Shown here piece after piece: positions 1-7,221 of a DNA stretch of 9,968 bases. Origin of the DNA: CAZKDV01 sp964551645. Its GTDB lineage: Bacteria > Bacteroidota > Bacteroidia > Bacteroidales > DTU049. Where the stretch lies: positions 1 to 9,968 of the forward strand of contig CAZKDV010000090.1 of NCBI GenBank assembly GCA_964551645.1, given 5' to 3'. The notes beneath the pieces were generated by a model. That model made no database searches and was not told where the DNA came from. It worked only from the letters and a program-made list of their open reading frames with translations. The stretch's first letter is position 1, and each line of letters starts with the position of its first letter. Made by a program: the position numbers and the translations under genes.

Positions 1-1063
1 AGGAATAAAGCCACTAGCTGCAGGAACAAGCATTACTTCAACACAAACTATTTGGGTTTATGCAGAAACTGGCACTACTCCAAACTGTACGAATGAAAGC
101 AGTTTTGTAGTGAATATAAATCTTTCACCTATAATAAACTTAGGCAATGATACTACTTTGTGCGTTGGAAACGCAATCACTCTTGACGCCGGAAGTGGTT
201 TTGCAACTTATGTTTGGTCAACAAATGAAACCACACAAACGATAGATGTGAATCTTAGCGGTACATATAGTATTACTGTAACTAGTGATAATTTATGTTC
301 AGCTTCGGATACAATAAATATTAGTGTTATAGATTATCCTAACGCTAGCATTATTACAGAGGGTCCATTTTGTGCAAATATATTGCCTATTCAATTTATT
401 GCTACTGATGGAGGAGGAGAATGGCATGGAAAAGGAATTTCTGCGGATGGCATATTTGACCCATCTATGGCAGGAGTTGGAAATCACACTATAACATATA
501 CAATTTATGGAATATGTCTAAGTAGTGATACTATAGATATACTTGTACGCGAAACTCCTATGGTAGTAGAATACTTGACTCATGAAACATGCAAGATGGA
601 AAATGATGGTTCAATTGAGCTACAGATTAGTGGGGGAGTAACACCTTATCAAATTTTATGGAATAATGGCGAACTTAGTCCAATATTGAATGATTTGTTT
701 CCGGGCAAATACTCTTATATAGTATCTGATTTCAATAATTGTTCAGTTGAAGGGAGCATTAATATTTTAGAGGCTACAGAGGAATGCAATATGCATGTTT
801 ATATCCCAAATATTTTTTCACCAAATAATGATGGGGAAAATGATATGCTATTTGTTAGAGGCAAAGGAATAGAAACATTAGACTTCATTATATACAATAG
901 GTGGGGAGAAAAGATATTTGAATCTAATGATGTTAATATTGGTTGGGATGGAACATTTAAAGGCAATAAAGTAGAAGCAGATGTTTTTGTATATATTGTT
1001 AAAGGAAAATATAGAAACAATGTTCAATTTGATAAATACGGCAATATAACAGTAGTTTATTAG
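1..1063 (+). CDS. Secreted surface repeat protein with T9SS type B (gliding motility) C-terminal sorting domain, 5' end missing
   Basis: The frame is open from base 2, so this is the 3' part of a longer gene. The first ATG at 110 is internal, because clear repeat-type sequence (SITSTQTIWVYAETG) precedes it. Visible domains: an Ig/PKD-like repeat at about 131-335 (LGNDTTLCVG, then WSTNETTQ and GTYSITVT); a second beta-sandwich repeat at about 341-550 (GGGEWHGKGIS, AGVGNHTITYT); a SprB-type repeat at about 566-763 (NDGSI, SGGVTPYQILWNNG, GKYSYIVSDFNNC); and a C-terminal sorting domain at about 800-1060 (IPNIFSPNNDGENDMLF, IIYNRWGEKIFES, GWDGTFKG, ending GNITVVY). In this family the last domain directs export by the type IX system and attachment or release at the cell surface. 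The repeats suggest an adhesin- or SprB-like surface filament, but the ligand cannot be told. The PorP/SprF-type gene that follows is a common partner. Confidence 0.93.
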   Translation, partial: GIKPLAAGTSITSTQTIWVYAETGTTPNCTNESSFVVNINLSPIINLGNDTTLCVGNAITLDAGSGFATYVWSTNETTQTIDVNLSGTYSITVTSDNLCSASDTINISVIDYPNASIITEGPFCANILPIQFIATDGGGEWHGKGISADGIFDPSMAGVGNHTITYTIYGICLSSDTIDILVRETPMVVEYLTHETCKMENDGSIELQISGGVTPYQILWNNGELSPILNDLFPGKYSYIVSDFNNCSVEGSINILEATEECNMHVYIPNIFSPNNDGENDMLFVRGKGIETLDFIIYNRWGEKIFESNDVNIGWDGTFKGNKVEADVFVYIVKGKYRNNVQFDKYGNITVVY

Positions 1064-1102
1064 AATTATGATAAAAAAAATAAATTTTAATTAAAAAGTA
1101 AT

Positions 1103-1110
1103 TATATTTG
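1103..1110 (+). promoter_or_regulatory. Bacteroidota -7 promoter element (TAnnTTTG) of the PorP/SprF-like gene
   Basis: TATATTTG matches the TAnnTTTG consensus of the Bacteroidota primary sigma factor. It ends 18 bases before the ATG at 1129. No clear -33 TTTG was seen. It implies that the PorP-like gene can be transcribed separately from the surface-protein gene 65 bases upstream. Confidence 0.6.
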
Positions 1111-1128
1111 TAAACTAAAATATTTATT

Positions 1129-2163
1129 ATGAAAAAAGTCTTTATTTTTTGTTTTTTTATATCACTGATATTCACTAAAATAACAGCACAAGACATTCAC
1201 TTTTCACAATTTTATGATGCGCCTCAAACACTTAATCCTGCTTTAACAGGCTATTTTATTGGTGAGCATCGATTTATTCTCAATTATAAAGATCAATGGA
1301 GAGCCATAGGTTCACCATATAAAACAGCTGCTTTTGCTTATGATGCTGGATTTAATAAACGAACAAATGAAACAGGCTACCTAACAATTGGAGCAATGGT
1401 TTTTAATGACCAAGCAGGAGAGGTGAATCTATCTACTACTCAAGCGATTTTAAATATAGGATATCACTTAAAAATCACTAGAAATCAAACATTTGGAGCA
1501 GGAATTCAAGCAGGATTTGGACAAAAATCTATTGATCACAGTAAAATGGAATGGGATAATCAATATGACATTAATTTGGGCGGATTTAATCCAAGTTTGC
1601 CACATAACGAAACCAAAACTTTTAATACTGTTACTTATCCTGATTTCGGTTTTGGTCTATTATACACAATTAAAGGAGCTGAAACAAATATTGCTTCAAA
1701 TGATGGATTTAGAGCTAATATCGGAGCTGGATTATTTCATGTAAACTCCCCAAAATTAGAGTTTTTTGAAAGCAATAAAGCAAATTTGCCACAAAGATTA
1801 AGTGTACACGGGCAAGCATTATTTGGAATCACGGGAACTAAAATGGCATTCATGCCATCATTTTTCTATTTTAACCAAAATAAAATGCAAGAAATATATT
1901 TAGGCGGTGCATTTAGATATATGCTTAGAGAACATTCAAGATATACAGGATTTATAAATGATGCGTATTTTTCACTTGGGGGATATTATAGAAACCAAGA
2001 TGCTGCAATTTTATATGCACAATTTGAATTAAATGATTTTGTTTTTGGCTTAAGTTATGATTTTAATATTTCAAGATTAAGAATGGCAACTGACGGTAGA
2101 GGTGGTATGGAAGTTTCTTTAAAATATACTATTGCTGAAACAACACAAAAAAGTATTTATTAA
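1129..2163 (+). CDS. PorP/SprF-family type IX secretion outer-membrane protein
   Basis: This 344-residue protein has a signal peptide at residues 1-20 (MKK, a hydrophobic core, then cleavage at about ITA/QD). The mature N-terminus carries the family signature QDIHFSQFYDAPQTLNPALTG, followed by FILNYKDQWRAIGSPY. The rest consists of alternating amphipathic strands typical of an outer-membrane beta-barrel (GGAFRYMLR, FSLGGYYRNQDA, FVFGLSYDFNISRL). Family members such as PorP and SprF act in the type IX system. SprF is needed for surface delivery of SprB, and many paralogues lie directly downstream of a type B cargo gene, as here. I infer that it serves the protein ending at 1063. The length is normal for the family. 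The start is fixed by the signal peptide and by the promoter box 18 bases upstream. It is more likely a cargo-specific SprF-like paralogue than the core porP gene, but the sequence alone cannot decide. Confidence 0.92.
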   Translation: MKKVFIFCFFISLIFTKITAQDIHFSQFYDAPQTLNPALTGYFIGEHRFILNYKDQWRAIGSPYKTAAFAYDAGFNKRTNETGYLTIGAMVFNDQAGEVNLSTTQAILNIGYHLKITRNQTFGAGIQAGFGQKSIDHSKMEWDNQYDINLGGFNPSLPHNETKTFNTVTYPDFGFGLLYTIKGAETNIASNDGFRANIGAGLFHVNSPKLEFFESNKANLPQRLSVHGQALFGITGTKMAFMPSFFYFNQNKMQEIYLGGAFRYMLREHSRYTGFINDAYFSLGGYYRNQDAAILYAQFELNDFVFGLSYDFNISRLRMATDGRGGMEVSLKYTIAETTQKSIY

Positions 2164-2170
2164 AAATTAG

Positions 2171-2203
2171 AATAAAAGGGAAGATTGCTACTTCTCTTTT
2201 ATT
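2171..2203. terminator. Probable bidirectional intrinsic terminator
   Basis: A 13-base arm (2171-2183, AATAAAAGGGAAG) pairs with 2191-2203 (CTTCTCTTTTATT) across a 7-base loop. All positions pair, with one G:T wobble at 2179/2195. It starts 7 bases after the stop of the PorP-like gene. It is followed by T-rich sequence on the plus strand, and by A-rich plus-strand sequence (T-rich on the minus strand) on the other side. It lies between two converging genes, so it can serve both. Confidence 0.7.
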
Positions 2204-2285
2204 TTTAAAATTATCATTTAACATAATATAAGTTATGTGATTTTTTGTTATTTCTAAAATTTAGAAGGAAATACTTAATTTTCGA

Positions 2286-4332
2286 CTAATAGTACCCAAA
2301 ATACTTCCTTAATGCCCATTCTGTAGAAAGTAAAATAACAATCAAAAATGCTAATATTTNNNNNNNNNNATTCAATTGTTTTCAGGTTTGGATTTGATTT
2401 TATATTTTCAATAATTTTATTAACGGATTCTTTTTCAGGATAAGAAAAAATTCCTTGTGTGCTATTGCTTAAATGAATTAATTCATGATGTCTTGCATTC
2501 AAATCAATTGCTTCAATATTTAAGTTTTCAACAAAAAATAAACCTGACACTTGATGTTTTTGTCCATCAATCATTGCATCAGCTGACCACTTATATTTTC
2601 CTGCTTCTAACAAACCTAAATCTAAGCGATAATTTTTTAAAAGTGATGTAAACGGCATTTCAATTTGTTTGCCCTCAGAATTTACAATTTGTAAATTTAT
2701 TGGTACTCCCCCAAGCATTTCCATACTTAAATTATACGTTTCAGCCGTAAAAATTACATTTTCATTATCAAAATAAATATCTTTATGAAAAACTCTAAAC
2801 TGTTCTTTATTACTCTTTTGTAAAACAACACTTAACATCTTGCTAATCAACTCATTGAACACTGAGTGAGTTTGGAATTGCAAATATGAATGTATTTTCC
2901 ATTTAAATATACCTTCGCCTAAAATAATGCCGATATTTTGCATTTCGCTTTTATTATATGCCACTAAAGGATTGTTGGTGTTAATATTTCCAATTTTTTG
3001 ATTTATGAAAACTTGAACAATGTCATTAGTTTTATATTGGGCAAAATATGTTGATAAAGGCGGAAATTTGTCAATTGCTTTTTGAGCTTCATCTGACAAT
3101 ATAAACGAAGTAAAATTAGGATTAAATGATGGAATTATTTCTTGAATTTGATTTTTTTGAGATATAATCTGAACTCCAGTATTAAGTCTGTTAAAATCAT
3201 TAATGTTTGATTGCAGTCCAAGCGTATATGTTATTGCTTTATTATATTTGTTTAGTTGACTTATAAGTTCAGTAGAATTGTAGAGTTTTGAAGGAATTTG
3301 AAATAGAACAAAAGCATCATATTTATTGATATTTGATTGATTAAAATCTTTAATATTGAATGACTCCACCTCTATCGTTTTACTTTCTTCTATTGCAGAA
3401 ATAATAGCGGAAATATCGGGATGCGAATTTGCATATAGCACACATATTTTATCCTTTTTGTCGACTACTTCTACAATAATGCTCGTTTTATTATTGTAAG
3501 TATTTTCTTCATCATTAATTGGTTTGAGAGAAATATCAAATTTGATTAATCCTTTTTTATCAGCATGAATCATTACTGTTGATTGCTCTGAAAAACGATG
3601 TGAATTAATTGATATTTCTTTAGAGGAAACTTCGTTTCCATCTTGCAACACTTGTAAAACTGTTTTTTTATTCTGTAATTGATTTGCTTGTACTAAAATT
3701 TCTATCGGAAATCTATTATCATAAGCTACAGTTTTATTATATACGATATTTTTTATGAGCAAATCAGGTTTTTGTCCAGTATCTCCAAGTGCTATTGTAT
3801 GTACGGGAAAATTAAATTTATCAGCATAGTTAGATATATCAAATCCTGCATTGCTTATGCCATCGGTTGCCAAAACTAATCCACATATATTTCTATTTTC
3901 ATAACGAATAAGTATCTCGTCTAATGCTTTGCTAATGTTTGTTTGTTGCCCCGAAAATGAGTAAGCTATCCCCTCCCCTATGTCATTATCAAAGCTAAAA
4001 CAATGAACATCAGCAACTTGCTTGAGTTTTGTAGATAAATCATCAATAATTTCAATATACTCATTTTGATAAAAAGCTGAATCAGGGTTTAATATCAATG
4101 ACTTGGAATTATCTTGTAATATAACAACAATTGGTTTTTCTTTATATGTATGGGTGTTTTTAAAAAACAATGCAGCAATAACTATACAAATAATAGCTAC
4201 TGCTGCAATTCTAATAATTGATAAAATTATTTTTTGTTTTTTACTAAAAGAACTTTTACTTTCTTTATAGTATTGTACAATTGCATAAATTATTCCAATC
4301 AAAAGTGAAAGGAAAATTACTCCAAATATCAT
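2286..4332 (-). CDS. Membrane-anchored von Willebrand factor A (VWA) domain protein, interrupted by an assembly gap
   Basis: Two transmembrane helices come first (residues about 2-19 and 36-56). A VWA domain follows (about 66-185) with a MIDAS metal site: D74-x-S76-x-S78 (DNSKS), T131, and D157 in ATDG. Next are an Ig/CARDB-like stretch (about 200-290) and a region resembling a class I glutamine-amidotransferase fold (about 295-480, starting KICVLYANSHPD). A conserved-looking C-terminal part follows, then ten Ns at 2360-2369. Read literally through the Ns, the frame runs to a stop at 2275 with an implausible tail. The next frame after the gap reads LAFLIVILLSTEWALRKY, a third transmembrane helix with a basic tail, stopping at 2286-2288. 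I take that as the true end. The start is 15 bases after the fabG stop and no promoter was seen, so co-transcription with fabG is likely. The molecular role is unknown. Confidence 0.85.
2360..2369. other. Assembly gap (10 Ns) of incorrect length inside the VWA gene
   Basis: Ten consecutive Ns are the usual scaffold placeholder. To join the upstream frame (…NPNLKTIE) with the transmembrane tail that follows the gap, the missing length must be a multiple of three, which ten is not. The real gap may be larger than ten bases, because only a few codons separate KTIE from the helix and related proteins seem to have a longer linker there. That last point is from memory of the family. Confidence 0.95.
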
Positions 4333-4347
4333 GATATTTTCATGTAA

Positions 4348-5094
4348 TTACATCTGCATACCACCACAAACAGGAATAACCTGTCCGGTTACATAAGAAG
4401 ATAAATCAGATGCTAAAAATATACAAATATCAGCAACATCTTTAGGAGTTCCGCCGCGTCTTAAAGGAATTTTTTCTATCCAATTAGCTCTAACATCTTC
4501 AGGTAGTTTTGCAGTCATTTCAGTTTCAATAAAACCGGGAGCAATAGCATTACATCTGATATTTCTTGAGCCAAGTTCTTTAGCTATACTTTTTGTAAAA
4601 CCAATCATACCTGCTTTTGATGCAGAATAATTTGACTGACCAGCATTTCCAGAAACGCCAACGACACTTGAAATATTTATAATACTACCAAAGCGTTGTT
4701 TTAACATATATTTTTGAACTGCTTTTGTCATATTAAAAACAGACTTCAAATTAATTCTAATCACACTATCCCACTCATCTTCTGACATTCTCATAAGCAA
4801 GTTATCCCTTGTAATACCTGCATTATTTACTAAAATATCAATTTTTGAAAAATCTTTTTCAACTTCGCCCAACAAATCTAAACAATCTTGCAATGAAGAA
4901 GCATCACTTTTGTATGCTTTGGCTTGTACACCCATAGTATTCAAAGAGTTGATAAATTGGTTTACATCATCATTAATTTGAACATCAGTAATAATTACAT
5001 TTGCTCCATTTTTCGCAAACTCTAATGCAATCTCTTTCCCAATACCGCGTCCAGCGCCAGTAATAATAGCTGTTTTTCCTTTTAATAAACTCAT
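4348..5094 (-). CDS. fabG: 3-oxoacyl-[acyl-carrier-protein] reductase FabG
   Basis: This 248-residue classical short-chain dehydrogenase/reductase is predicted to perform the NADPH-dependent reduction of 3-oxoacyl-ACP in cytoplasmic fatty acid elongation. Visible motifs: the dinucleotide-binding TGAGRGIG at 12-19, D64 (adenine contact), NNAG at 90-93, N115 in the INLKS motif, S143 in NISSVVG, and Y156-x3-K160 in NYSASKAG. These complete the N-S-Y-K tetrad. The spacing from S143 to Y156 is 13 residues, the same as S138 to Y151 in the E. coli enzyme. The tail APGFIETEMT, PLRRGGTPKDVA and VTGQVIPVCGGMQM is typical of FabG. Length matches the family. A promoter box lies 15 bases upstream of the ATG. 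The VWA gene follows after 15 bases, so the two probably form an operon. Another SDR activity cannot be fully excluded, but the match to FabG is strong along the whole length. Confidence 0.95.
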   Translation of the reverse strand: MSLLKGKTAIITGAGRGIGKEIALEFAKNGANVIITDVQINDDVNQFINSLNTMGVQAKAYKSDASSLQDCLDLLGEVEKDFSKIDILVNNAGITRDNLLMRMSEDEWDSVIRINLKSVFNMTKAVQKYMLKQRFGSIINISSVVGVSGNAGQSNYSASKAGMIGFTKSIAKELGSRNIRCNAIAPGFIETEMTAKLPEDVRANWIEKIPLRRGGTPKDVADICIFLASDLSSYVTGQVIPVCGGMQM

Positions 5095-5109
5095 AATTTA
5101 ATTTTTTTG

Positions 5110-5117
5110 CAAATATA
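5110..5117 (-). promoter_or_regulatory. Bacteroidota -7 promoter element (TAnnTTTG) of fabG
   Basis: On the minus strand this reads TATATTTG, followed by C and a run of seven As. It ends 15 bases before the fabG ATG. It matches the phylum's -7 consensus exactly. It suggests that fabG and the VWA gene are transcribed independently of the channel gene upstream. No convincing -33 element was seen. Confidence 0.6.
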
Positions 5118-5157
5118 CTATTTTTATATGATAGAAATTTTTAATGAGTATAAGATA

Positions 5158-5177
5158 ATTGCTTGTTTTTTAGCAAT
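5158..5177 (-). terminator. Weak hairpin downstream of the mechanosensitive channel gene
   Basis: A perfect 6-base inverted repeat (ATTGCT / AGCAAT) encloses an 8-base loop. On the minus strand it lies 42 bases past the channel gene's stop and upstream of the fabG promoter. The stem is short and no clean T-tract follows, so it is only a candidate terminator. Confidence 0.25.
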
Positions 5178-5219
5178 AGGTATTTAAGCACATTCATAAT
5201 TATATTTTCTTCATTTTAT

Positions 5220-6533
5220 TCAGAAGGATGGATGTAAAGTGTGGCTTATAAAAGCATGAACATCTCCACCTGTTGGTGATTGATAAAGTTTTAAATGAAA
5301 GTGTGGAAGTGCAGCAATAAAATGGTCAAAAATATCAGCTTGTGCTCTTTCATAAACTTTCCATTCTTTGCTAATGCAAAACGCATAAATTTCAAGTGGA
5401 ATGCCCTTATCGGTTGGTGGCAGATGTCTAACCATTAATGTAGCATTTTGGTTAATTGTAGCTAATGAGCGAATGTAATGCTCCATATATGCACGAAATA
5501 TTCCGATATTTGTTTGTCTTCGTCCATTAACAGGATAGGTAGTGTCGGAAGGAATTTTACTGTTGTATTCTGCAATTTCTTTCTGCTTATCTTCAATATA
5601 TTTTGTGATTAAGGAGTATTTTTTCAAATCTTCTAACATACTATCGGAGCAAAACACTACAGAATTCATATCAATAAATATAGCTCTTTTGATTCTTCTT
5701 CCTTCCGAATCATACATACCTCTCCAATTAATAAAAGAGTCCGAAATCATTGCATAAGCAGGTATGTAAGAAATAGTTTTGTCAAAATTTTGCACCTTGA
5801 CTGTTGTGAGTGTAATTTCAAGTACATCTCCATCTGCTTGATATTTTGGCATAGTAATCCAATCACCCGGACGAGCCATATCGTTGGCAGAAAGCTGTAT
5901 GCCTGCAACAAGTCCCAAAAGTGTATCTTTAAATACTAACATTAAAACAGCACTTACTGCTCCAAGTCCTGTAAGAAAATAAAGGGGCGATTTTCCCAAA
6001 ATATATGCCAATATTAATATGCCCGCAATAAACGACAAGATTACTTTAATAAGTTGAATATAACCTTTGATAGGCTTGTAACTCGCAATATTCCACTCAT
6101 TGTATATGTCGTTAAAAGATGTCAATAAGGCAAATAAAGATAATAATATTGCCAATATGATATAGATTTGAGCAGTTGCTGTTAAAAACAATATCCAACC
6201 GGGAGAATACGGAATAGCATAAGGCAGTAATTGTATTATAATCACACCCGGAATAATATATGCTAAGCGACTAAAAAACTTATTTGAAAATAATTTATCA
6301 TCCCACTTATTCCTAGTTTTACTTACAATTACTCCCATAGCTTTAACTAATATAAACTTTGCCAAATAAAAAGAAATAAAACATAAAGCTACAAGCGTTG
6401 CCAAGCTAAACAAGTCTCTGAAAAAAAATATAAAATTCTCAGGAAATGATAAATATTCGAGAAATTTTTGTAATTTATTTGAAATCCAAAAGGAATTCTC
6501 ATATTCTATGGTAAACTGAGCAAAATATAACAT
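5220..6533 (-). CDS. Mechanosensitive ion channel of the MscS superfamily, YbdG type
   Basis: With the start at 6533 the protein has 437 residues, close to E. coli YbdG (about 415). It has about five membrane segments (roughly 38-68, 88-108, 111-140, 158-180, 183-214). The last is the pore-lining helix, rich in small residues (LTGLGAVSAVLMLVFKDTLLGL). The MscS beta-domain follows (RPGDWITMP, VQNFDKTISYIPAYAMIS), then the YbdG-specific part: GRRIKRAIFIDMNSV, TNIGIFRAYMEHYIR, TLMVRHLPPTDKGIPLEIYAF and QADIFDHFIAALP. Such inner-membrane channels release solutes at hypo-osmotic shock; YbdG has a small (miniconductance) activity. An in-frame ATG at 6590 would add 19 residues, but the promoter box at 6553-6560 lies inside that extension, so 6533 is the better start. 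The gene is divergent from the Rrf2 gene, with about 170 bases between the two starts. Confidence 0.92.
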   Translation of the reverse strand: MLYFAQFTIEYENSFWISNKLQKFLEYLSFPENFIFFFRDLFSLATLVALCFISFYLAKFILVKAMGVIVSKTRNKWDDKLFSNKFFSRLAYIIPGVIIIQLLPYAIPYSPGWILFLTATAQIYIILAILLSLFALLTSFNDIYNEWNIASYKPIKGYIQLIKVILSFIAGILILAYILGKSPLYFLTGLGAVSAVLMLVFKDTLLGLVAGIQLSANDMARPGDWITMPKYQADGDVLEITLTTVKVQNFDKTISYIPAYAMISDSFINWRGMYDSEGRRIKRAIFIDMNSVVFCSDSMLEDLKKYSLITKYIEDKQKEIAEYNSKIPSDTTYPVNGRRQTNIGIFRAYMEHYIRSLATINQNATLMVRHLPPTDKGIPLEIYAFCISKEWKVYERAQADIFDHFIAALPHFHLKLYQSPTGGDVHAFISHTLHPSF

Positions 6534-6552
6534 AATCAGTTTTTTTTTTTTG

Positions 6553-6560
6553 CAAATATA
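6553..6560 (-). promoter_or_regulatory. Bacteroidota -7 promoter element (TAnnTTTG) of the channel gene
   Basis: The minus strand reads TATATTTG, then C and a run of twelve As (plus-strand Ts at 6540-6551), then the ATG at 6533. Box and ATG are 19 bases apart, similar to the spacing at fabG and the PorP-like gene. Transcription would be expected to start near or within the A-tract, giving a very short leader. This decides the translation start in favour of 6533 over 6590. Confidence 0.6.
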
Positions 6561-6626
6561 TATAAATTTAAGCAAATTTGGATTGTGCAAACATCATTAA
6601 ACGCTTAATCAAATAACTCAAAGCCA

Positions 6627-6640
6627 CAATTGTTAAATTG
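6627..6640. repeat. AT-rich dyad upstream of the Rrf2 gene, possible operator
   Basis: CAATT-GTTA-AATTG is a perfect 5-base inverted repeat. It lies 26 bases upstream of the -7 box of the Rrf2 gene, in the shared divergent region. A related 19-base stretch (6687-6705, TAATTATTTAATTGTTTAT) just before the Rrf2 ATG matches 6627-6645 at 15 of 19 positions by eye. The sequence is AT-rich, so chance is a real alternative. A role in autoregulation is inference. Confidence 0.25.
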
Positions 6641-6666
6641 TTTTTTTAAAGACTTATTAAATTTTG

Positions 6667-6674
6667 TATTTTTG
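6667..6674 (+). promoter_or_regulatory. Bacteroidota -7 promoter element (TAnnTTTG) of the Rrf2-family gene
   Basis: TATTTTTG fits TAnnTTTG and is followed by C, as at the fabG and channel promoters. It ends 31 bases before the ATG at 6706, leaving a leader of about 25 bases. No exact -33 TTTG at the usual spacing was seen. Confidence 0.55.
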
Positions 6675-6705
6675 CATTTCATAACATAATTATTTAATTG
6701 TTTAT

Positions 6706-7104
6706 ATGGCTAACATAGTACAGTTTTCTGAAGCTTCTTCTCTTGGTATTCATGCAATGGTTATAATAGCCAAAGCAAAAACGATAATGAATGCAACTAC
6801 CATTGCTAATATGACTTGTGCAAGTAGAAATCATTTAGCTAAGGTTATGCTAATACTTGTAAAAAATGGATATGTAAAATCATTAAGAGGTCCTTCGGGC
6901 GGCTTTTTATTAGCTAAAAACCCGACAGAAATATCATTACTTGACATTTATGAAACTATTGAAGGTAAGCTGGAAATAACAAGTTGTGCAGCCAACAACA
7001 CTGTATGTCCGTTTGACAAATGTATTGTTGATAATTTGGTTCAAAAAGTAACTAAAGAAATTAAAACATATTTAAGCAGTAAAACTTTAAATGATTATAT
7101 ATAA
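6706..7104 (+). CDS. Rrf2-family transcriptional regulator with a three-cysteine cluster
   Basis: This 132-residue protein has the Rrf2 fold. The winged helix-turn-helix spans about residues 29-72 (TIANMTCASRNHLAKVMLIL, then KNGYVKSLRGPSGGFLLAK, the family's RGxxGGF wing). A helix follows (LLDIYETIEG), then a loop with C94, C101 and C106 (SCAANNTVCPFDKC) and a dimerisation helix. In relatives such as IscR, NsrR and RsrR, cysteines in this loop hold an iron-sulfur cluster that senses iron-sulfur status, nitric oxide or redox state. The x6/x4 spacing here differs slightly from IscR and NsrR, so the signal cannot be assigned. The gene stands alone with its own promoter, divergent from the channel gene and 117 bases ahead of folC. 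No suf, isc or NO-detoxification genes are nearby, so the target genes are unknown; autoregulation is likely but inferred. Confidence 0.9.
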   Translation: MANIVQFSEASSLGIHAMVIIAKAKTIMNATTIANMTCASRNHLAKVMLILVKNGYVKSLRGPSGGFLLAKNPTEISLLDIYETIEGKLEITSCAANNTVCPFDKCIVDNLVQKVTKEIKTYLSSKTLNDYI

Positions 7105-7144
7105 ATCACAACTATCAATTGAATATCAGTAACTTAAAAATTTA

Positions 7145-7166
7145 ACAAGTAGTTTTTGATACTTGT
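7145..7166. repeat. Inverted repeat between the Rrf2 gene and folC
   Basis: ACAAGTA (7145-7151) and TACTTGT (7160-7166) form a perfect 7-base inverted repeat with an 8-base T-rich spacer. It lies 40 bases after the Rrf2 stop and 14 bases before the folC -7 box. It could be a weak terminator for the Rrf2 gene, although no T-tract follows, or an operator overlapping the folC promoter. Confidence 0.35.
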
Positions 7167-7180
7167 AGTAGTAATTTAGA

Positions 7181-7188
7181 TAATTTTG
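7181..7188 (+). promoter_or_regulatory. Probable -7 promoter element (TAnnTTTG) of folC
   Basis: TAATTTTG followed by C matches the consensus. It ends 33 bases before the folC ATG at 7222. A TTTG at 7155-7158 is 22 bases upstream, slightly wider than the usual -33/-7 spacing, so the -33 assignment is doubtful. Confidence 0.45.
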
Positions 7189-7221
7189 CAAGTGATAACT
7201 TATTAAAGTTTTGCATTTTCA

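Noticed and set aside
299..1196. Minus-strand open frames at 299-487, 799-1020 and 999-1196
   Set aside because: They are antisense to the surface-protein gene or cover the promoter and start of the PorP-like gene, show no recognisable domains, and their compositions look like shadows of the real frames.
1493..1744. Plus-strand 83-codon frame inside the PorP/SprF-like gene
   Set aside because: It lies wholly within a well-supported barrel protein in another frame and has no domain or start signal of its own.
2457..2651. Plus-strand 64-codon frame opposite the VWA gene
   Set aside because: Antisense to a gene with intact motifs; no family resemblance or promoter.
2275..4332. VWA gene as a genuine frameshifted pseudogene
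   Set aside because: The break coincides exactly with the run of Ns and both sides are intact, so an assembly artefact explains it better.
5542..5757. Plus-strand 71-codon frame opposite the channel gene
   Set aside because: Antisense to the conserved YbdG-specific region; no independent support.
6706..7104. Specific naming of the Rrf2 protein as IscR or NsrR
   Set aside because: Cysteine spacing does not match either exactly, and no iron-sulfur assembly or nitric-oxide genes are nearby.
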